NCBI GenBank assembly: GCA_003132605.1
Contig: PKYJ01000160.1
Location: forward strand, 1 to 8,131
Length of the DNA stretch: 8,131 bases
Origin: Peptococcaceae bacterium
GTDB taxonomy: Bacteria; Bacillota; DSM-12270; Thermacetogeniales; Thermacetogeniaceae
Reading direction: 5' to 3'
Made by a program: the position numbers and the translations under genes. Positions 5,436 to 8,131 of the stretch are shown piece by piece. Position 1 is the stretch's first letter. Each line of letters opens with the position of its first letter. The notes beneath the pieces are model-generated. The model did no database searches, had not been told where the DNA came from, and saw only the letters and a program-made list of their open reading frames with translations.

Positions 5436-6246
5436 GAGACCTGTCCCTGAGGCGCTTGATTCTTTCGAGGCGGCTCACCTGCTGCAGATGCACCAGATTG
5501 GTCACCAGTGACGAACGCTCGATCTGTACCAGGTCGCCCTTCCGGAGGGAAAACTCTTCCAGGCCGTCCACGGCAAGGTCGGTGCTGTAGTCGGAACCCA
5601 GTTCCAGGGTCAACTGGGACGAAGCGCTGACTACCAGCGGTCTGGATGATGACAGGTGAGAGCAGATCGGGGTGATCGCCAGGGCTTCCAGGCCGGTGTC
5701 GATGACCGGACCCCCCGCTGAGAAGGAATAGGCCGTGGAGCCAGTGGGAGTGGCGCAGATGATGCCGTCCCCCCGGTAGGTCGTGCGCGGCTTGCCGTCA
5801 ATCCTCAGCTCGACCAGAATGGCGTGGGGAGCACGCGACCTCAGCACAACGTCATTGAGCGCCGTACCCCGGTACAGCACCTGATCGTCCCTGGTGACAG
5901 CGGCATTGATCATGATCCTGGCATCCAGGTCGTACTCCCGGTGCAGTATGGCATCGAGACAAAATTGCAGGCTCTCCGGCTCGACGCTGCTGAGAAACCC
6001 TACCGTTCCCAGGTTGACCCCCATGATCGGGGTTCCGGCGCCGGCAAGGCAACGGGCGGTTTGCAGCAAAGTGCCGTCTCCCCCGAGGACAAAGATAAAA
6101 TCCACCAGCAACTGAGCGGTTGTCTCCGCCAGCCTCATGCTATCCAGCAGACAGTGTTCGATGCCCCTGTTCATCAAATTATCGCCCAACTCAATGGCCA
6201 GTTTGCGCGCCCGGAGGTCGTTCTTATAAACGACCGCCACCCTCAT
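5431..6246 (-). CDS. nadK: NAD kinase (ATP/polyphosphate-NAD kinase)
   Basis: This 271-aa enzyme phosphorylates NAD+ to NADP+ in the cytoplasm, the only route to NADP. Motifs are diagnostic: GGDGT at 55-59 (D57 catalytic), LNDVVL at 130-135 (Asp in place of the usual Glu of the NE motif), GDGIICATPTGSTAYSFSAG from 159, and a C-terminal domain with STDLAVDGLE near 221. Length is normal. The ATG is preceded by GGAGGGGG at about 8 nt. In many Clostridia nadK sits between tlyA and argR/recN; here it stands upstream of nfnAB on the same strand, 328 bp away, next to the enzyme that uses its product. A long leader starting near 6554 precedes it. The last codons run into a heptamer repeat; RLRDRSP may be a recently altered end. 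Confidence 0.97.
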   Translation of the reverse strand: MRVAVVYKNDLRARKLAIELGDNLMNRGIEHCLLDSMRLAETTAQLLVDFIFVLGGDGTLLQTARCLAGAGTPIMGVNLGTVGFLSSVEPESLQFCLDAILHREYDLDARIMINAAVTRDDQVLYRGTALNDVVLRSRAPHAILVELRIDGKPRTTYRGDGIICATPTGSTAYSFSAGGPVIDTGLEALAITPICSHLSSSRPLVVSASSQLTLELGSDYSTDLAVDGLEEFSLRKGDLVQIERSSLVTNLVHLQQVSRLERIKRLRDRSP

Positions 6247-6271
6247 TCCTACAACCCCCTCCGGTGCCCAC

Positions 6272-6305
6272 TTGGTCGTTGGTGTGGGTCGTTGTTCGTT
6301 GGATG
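6272..6305. repeat. Short degenerate TTGGTCG heptamer repeat
   Basis: TTGGTCG TTGGTGT, a 6-nt unit, TTGTTCG and TTGGATG follow one another just upstream of the nadK ribosome site, and GTCGTTG recurs at 6318-6324. It resembles the GGTTCGA arrays in period but not in sequence. Confidence 0.5.
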
Positions 6306-6334
6306 TATGTCATTTTAGTCGTTGATTTTGGGTC

Positions 6335-6554
6335 GCCCCACCTTCGGTGGGTACCCCCATTGGATGCATGCTAGTCTGTATACTAATCATTTTAGCTGTT
6401 GGTCGTAGAATACAGCCGCCAACTAGCTGCCAAGACTTTTGTCCATCCAACCACCCTGGCACTAATGGAAGGCGTTCATGGCATTCATTGCTTATCATTT
6501 ATGGCAACCGGCGAAGTCCACCAGATTATTCTAGTGCCGGGCTAACCACCAACA
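6335..6554 (-). ncRNA. Candidate structured leader RNA of nadK
   Basis: Transcription from the promoter at 6561-6589 gives about 310 nt before nadK. Four helices can form in the first 220 nt: H1, 6532-6541 with 6454-6464 (10 bp, one bulge); H2, 6444-6450 with 6360-6366 (7 bp) enclosing H3, 6419-6428 with 6394-6402 (9 bp, one bulge); and H4, 6346-6351 with 6337-6342 around a GAA loop. No U-run follows, so it should read through to nadK as a leader rather than end as a separate RNA. I match it to no known riboswitch. A protein-like frame also crosses the area on the plus strand (to a TAA at 6543-6545, read from about 6397), so an element remnant is the alternative. Confidence 0.4.
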
Positions 6555-6560
6555 TTAAGT

Positions 6561-6589
6561 AGTATACTGTCTCTGACACACCGTGTCAA
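6561..6589 (-). promoter_or_regulatory. Strong sigma-A-type promoter upstream of nadK
   Basis: The minus strand shows a consensus TTGACA (6584-6589), 17 nt, and TATACT (6561-6566), one base from consensus. It is one of the best promoters in the window. The start point would be near 6554, and nadK is the first gene downstream. Confidence 0.8.
6574..6588. promoter_or_regulatory. Palindromic operator TGACAC-acc-GTGTCA over the -35 box
   Basis: Perfect 6-bp arms around 3 nt overlap the -35 hexamer and the adjoining spacer. Placement suggests a repressor of nadK transcription. The regulator is unknown; the site does not match a Firmicutes LexA box. Confidence 0.6.
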
Positions 6590-6762
6590 TCAGGGTTACC
6601 CTCTACAGCAATCGTCAGTTCCCCCCAGATAAGCGACCGTTCGATGATCATTTTGAGGCGTTCACAAGAGCAATCTATCAAAATCTTGAAAAAACCTTTA
6701 CAGATGCTTTTTATGGTGTTAAAATTAGCTAGCTCAAAGTAAATAGGTTTAGTGAGATCCAC
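6586..6762 (-). CDS. Small hypothetical protein, 58 aa
   Basis: This frame starts with GTG 7 nt after AAGGG (AAGAAGGGAAATATC before the start) and ends with a TGA that lies inside the -35 region of the nadK promoter. The product is compact, mixed hydrophobic and basic: it begins MDLTKPIYFELANF, has three Cys (C21, C31, C33) around a hydrophobic run KGFFKILIDC, and ends ELTIAVEGNPD. There is no clear membrane span. I recognise no family. It is more AT-rich than neighbouring genes. The opposite strand is also open (49 codons from GTG 6583) but lacks a ribosome site. The promoter of the zinc-ribbon gene lies within it on the other strand, so the two transcripts would overlap at their 5' ends. 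Confidence 0.5.
   Translation of the reverse strand: MDLTKPIYFELANFNTIKSICKGFFKILIDCSCERLKMIIERSLIWGELTIAVEGNPD
6697..6725 (+). promoter_or_regulatory. Promoter of the zinc-ribbon gene
   Basis: TTTACA (6697-6702), 17 nt, and TAAAAT (6720-6725) fit a sigma-A promoter, one and two bases from consensus. The start would be near 6732, leaving a leader of about 125 nt that contains CCCCTAACCCATTTGGG and a strong ribosome site. Confidence 0.6.
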
Positions 6763-6856
6763 GATATTTCCCTTCTTTAATTGCCTGATGGCCGGGGGAA
6801 AAAGTAAGTGAATCCCCTAACCCATTTGGGCAATAACTTCTTGAGGAGGATTTTTA

Positions 6857-7156
6857 GTGTTTCAGGACAGAACCCTTACCTGCCGCGACTGTGGAAGAGA
6901 GTTTGCGTTTACGGCCTCTGAACAGCAGTTCTTTTCGGAAAGAGAATTCACCAACGACCCGAGCCGCTGTCCCGAATGCCGGTCGGCGCGCAAGCAGAAC
7001 CGCGGTAACGGGCGTGGTCCCCGTTCATCTCAGCGGGAAATGTATCCGGCAGTATGCGCAGCCTGCGGTGTCGACACCATGGTGCCGTTCCGGCCGAGTG
7101 GCGATCGCCCTGTCTACTGCAGCGATTGCTTTGCCAAAAACAGGAGCAGATACTAA
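6857..7156 (+). CDS. Zinc-ribbon protein with two CxxC...CxxC units
   Basis: This 99-aa protein has two treble-Cys modules. Residues 3-46 form a zinc ribbon of the zf-trcl type (C9-x2-C12, C38-x2-C41, with FQDRTLTCRDCGREFAFTAS). After a basic Gly/Arg linker (47-61) residues 63-92 form a second ribbon (C67-x2-C70, C88-x2-C91, VPFRPSGDRPVYCSDCF). Each should bind one zinc. Proteins of this layout are frequent in Firmicutes and Chloroflexi, and their role is unknown; nucleic-acid binding is a reasonable guess from the basic linker and tail. The GTG start lies 7 nt after GAGGAGG (6843-6849), a very strong site that fixes the start. A candidate structured RNA begins within a few bases of its stop, so the two may share a transcript. 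Confidence 0.9.
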   Translation: MFQDRTLTCRDCGREFAFTASEQQFFSEREFTNDPSRCPECRSARKQNRGNGRGPRSSQREMYPAVCAACGVDTMVPFRPSGDRPVYCSDCFAKNRSRY

Positions 7157-7160
7157 TAAC

Positions 7161-7381
7161 CTGCGTCTTGCCGGTTATCAACGAGTTCTTAGCTTCAGGG
7201 GGCATGCTTTCCCCACTGAAGGTTAGAAATCGTTGATCCAGGGATGTAGCCGCTCTTATCCAACCGCTTCAAAGAAGCGGGGGCATTAGAGCGGGTAGTT
7301 ATCGTGGTAGCCTTCCGGATGCAGACCCTCATCGGAGACGAACCCTCATCGGGGGAATGTCCCCGATGAGGGTTCTTTTTT
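7161..7381 (+). ncRNA. Candidate structured non-coding RNA ending in an intrinsic terminator
   Basis: The sequence folds as a closed domain. P1 pairs CTGCGTCT (7161-7168) with GGATGCAG (7317-7324). P2 is a long hairpin with ATCAACGA (7177-7184) on TCGTTGAT (7230-7237), continuing through TTCT/AGAA and CTTCAG/CTGAAG to GGGG/CCCC around the loop CATGCTTT. P3 pairs CCGCTCT (7250-7256) with AGAGCGG (7288-7294) and encloses CCGCTTC-aaa-GAAGCGG (7264-7280). A terminator follows at 7340-7381. No frame is coding. It begins 4 nt after the zinc-ribbon stop; weak promoter-like hexamers (TTGCTT 7126-7131, GATACT 7149-7154, spacing 17) would start it at about 7161. Size and multi-helix plan are compatible with large Firmicutes RNAs such as the raiA motif, but I cannot confirm a family. 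Confidence 0.6.
7340..7381 (+). terminator. Very strong intrinsic terminator
   Basis: GAACCCTCATCGGGG (7340-7354) pairs perfectly with CCCCGATGAGGGTTC (7361-7375) over a 6-nt loop, followed by six T. It ends the zinc-ribbon/RNA transcript. The 5' arm motif ACCCTCATCGG is also present 17 bp upstream (7325-7335), which offers an alternative partner for the 3' arm. Confidence 0.93.
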
Positions 7382-7463
7382 CAGGAAAGGATTTCAGAAA
7401 AAGACGTAGAATTAAGGTTCTATTCGCGGTATATTAGCATTACGGTAGCATGGGACGCCCCGT

Positions 7464-7484
7464 GGCTCGAGGTTCGAGGCTAGA
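7464..7484. repeat. Heptamer array, three GGTTCGA-type units
   Basis: GGCTCGA GGTTCGA GGCTAGA are three adjacent 7-bp units of the same type as the arrays at 5140-5174 and 5401-5435. Confidence 0.6.
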
Positions 7485-7643
7485 ACGGGTGCCCGAGAAG
7501 CATGGGTAGGGAAAATACGCGACAGCTTGCGGGATGACCGCTTGACGTCCGGAGCAGGCAGGAAGGTTCAGCAGGATGGTAGGACAGCGATTGCTTGATA
7601 TCGACTCTTCATAGCCAATATCTCCTTCAGGCAATCAAGGAAT

Positions 7644-7671
7644 GGGGGCACACCGTTCAAGGAATGTCCCC
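7644..7671. repeat. REP-like imperfect palindrome, copy 2
   Basis: GGGGGCACACC and GGAATGTCCCC pair with two central mismatches around a 6-nt loop, in the same plan as the palindrome at 2633-2661. Its right arm plus GATG (7661-7675) is identical over 15 bp to 7354-7368 in the terminator. Confidence 0.5.
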
Positions 7672-7696
7672 GATGCCACAAGGGGGTATTGTTTTT

Positions 7697-8131
7697 ATGC
7701 TGATCACCGAGATACTTGCCCAGAACGCTCGTAAATACGCCCTGGAAACCAGCCTCATCGAAAGAGAACCGACCGCCGGGCGGCGCCGGGAGATCACCTG
7801 GCTGGAGTTCAACGACCAGGCCAACCAGTATGCCAATGCCCTGATTGCCCGCGGCGTCGCGCCCGGAGACCGAGTCGCCATTTTAATGATGAACTGCCTG
7901 GAATGGCTGCCGATCTATTTCGGGATCCTGAGAACTGGGGCAATGGCGGCACCGCTGAACTTCCGGTTTACGGCGGAGGAGATCAGGAAGTGCATTGGGG
8001 CTGCCGGGGCAAAGGTGCTCTTCTACGGACCCGAATTCACCGAGCGGATCGCCGAGATCCGCGGCCATCTCGACTGTCTGGAGAGGCTCATTTTTGTCGG
8101 CGACGACCTCCCGCCCATAGCCGAGAGCTAC
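7697..8131 (+). CDS. Acyl-CoA synthetase, AMP-forming (ANL superfamily), N-terminal part
   Basis: The first 145 residues of an AMP-dependent synthetase/ligase are present; the gene runs off the window. Such enzymes activate a fatty or aromatic acid with ATP to an acyl-adenylate and then the CoA thioester. The family's N-terminal pattern is plain: ITWLEFNDQANQYANALIAR (33-52), GVAPGDRVAILMMNCLEW (53-70), then FGILRTGAMAAPLNFRFTAEEI (75-96). The P-loop and the adenylate-binding motifs lie beyond the edge, so substrate class cannot be set; similarity is of the medium/long-chain type. The ATG at 7697 is preceded by AAGGGGGT at 9 nt, one base from the ideal ribosome site. It lies after the strong terminator, so it is a separate unit from the zinc-ribbon gene. 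Confidence 0.93.
   Translation, partial: MLITEILAQNARKYALETSLIEREPTAGRRREITWLEFNDQANQYANALIARGVAPGDRVAILMMNCLEWLPIYFGILRTGAMAAPLNFRFTAEEIRKCIGAAGAKVLFYGPEFTERIAEIRGHLDCLERLIFVGDDLPPIAESY

Larger units (their letters stand above)
7382..7696. other. Intergenic spacer with repeats, no supported gene
   Basis: The 315 bp before the acyl-CoA synthetase gene hold a heptamer array, a REP-like palindrome and two weak reading frames. One (minus, 7568-7612, 14 aa) has an excellent ribosome site (AAGGAG, 8 nt before ATG) but stops at once, like the start of a truncated gene. The other (plus, about 7450-7597) is open but has no start. No clear promoter was found for the downstream gene. Confidence 0.4.

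Noticed and set aside
6331..6366. Terminator at the hairpin CCCACC-TTC-GGTGGG
   Set aside because: Neither strand has a T-run after the stem.
6310..6498. Minus-strand 62-aa frame in the nadK leader
   Set aside because: No ribosome site and low-quality composition; the helices in this stretch argue for leader RNA instead.
7568..7627. Selenocysteine reading of the TGA in the 14-codon frame
   Set aside because: The frame stays open after TGA, but no insertion hairpin or selenoprotein homology is visible; coincidence is more likely.

Overview
The window looks like chromosomal DNA of an anaerobic Gram-positive bacterium of the Clostridia, most like the Peptococcaceae (Pelotomaculum/Desulfotomaculum type). 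This is an inference from the gene set (electron-bifurcating NfnAB transhydrogenase, a two-ribbon zinc protein, a membrane-anchored cyclophilin), strong AGGAGG-type ribosome sites, sigma-A-like promoters, and GC-rich genes separated by more AT-rich spacers. No gene places it at genus level.

Left part (39-1546, all leftward): a three-gene unit of AbrB-type antitoxin, PIN-domain toxin and membrane-anchored peptidyl-prolyl isomerase. The genes overlap by 4 bp and are then 1 bp apart. A clear promoter lies at 1517-1546 and its -10 sits inside an 8-bp-arm inverted repeat, the expected autoregulatory operator. Next (1684-2338, leftward) come an unrecognised helical 150-aa protein with its own terminator and a doubtful 41-aa frame. 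The stretch 2339-2802 has no intact gene but holds a TATAAT box, a parS-like palindrome, a reading-frame remnant, a REP-like palindrome and the terminator of the next operon.

Centre (2803-6246, leftward): nadK, then nfnA and nfnB. NAD kinase makes NADP+. NfnAB couples NADH, reduced ferredoxin and NADP+, so the block is a small NADP(H) supply-and-balance cluster. nadK is preceded by about 310 nt of leader. It starts at one of the best promoters in the window (TTGACA-N17-TATACT), which overlaps a 15-bp palindrome, and the leader can fold into several helices. A 58-aa reading frame with a good ribosome site (6586-6762) ends inside that promoter.

Right part (6697-8131, rightward): a promoter and a 99-aa protein with two zinc ribbons are followed directly by about 220 nt that fold into a closed multi-helix RNA ending in a near-ideal intrinsic terminator, a strong candidate for a non-coding RNA gene. 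After a 315-bp repeat-bearing spacer, an acyl-CoA synthetase (AMP-forming) gene begins and runs off the window.

Intergenic DNA carries two recurring families: degenerate GGTTCGA heptamer arrays (three places) and GGGGnCAC...GGAATGTCCCC palindromes (two places). The best candidates for something undescribed are the structured RNA at 7161-7381 and the nadK leader at 6335-6554.
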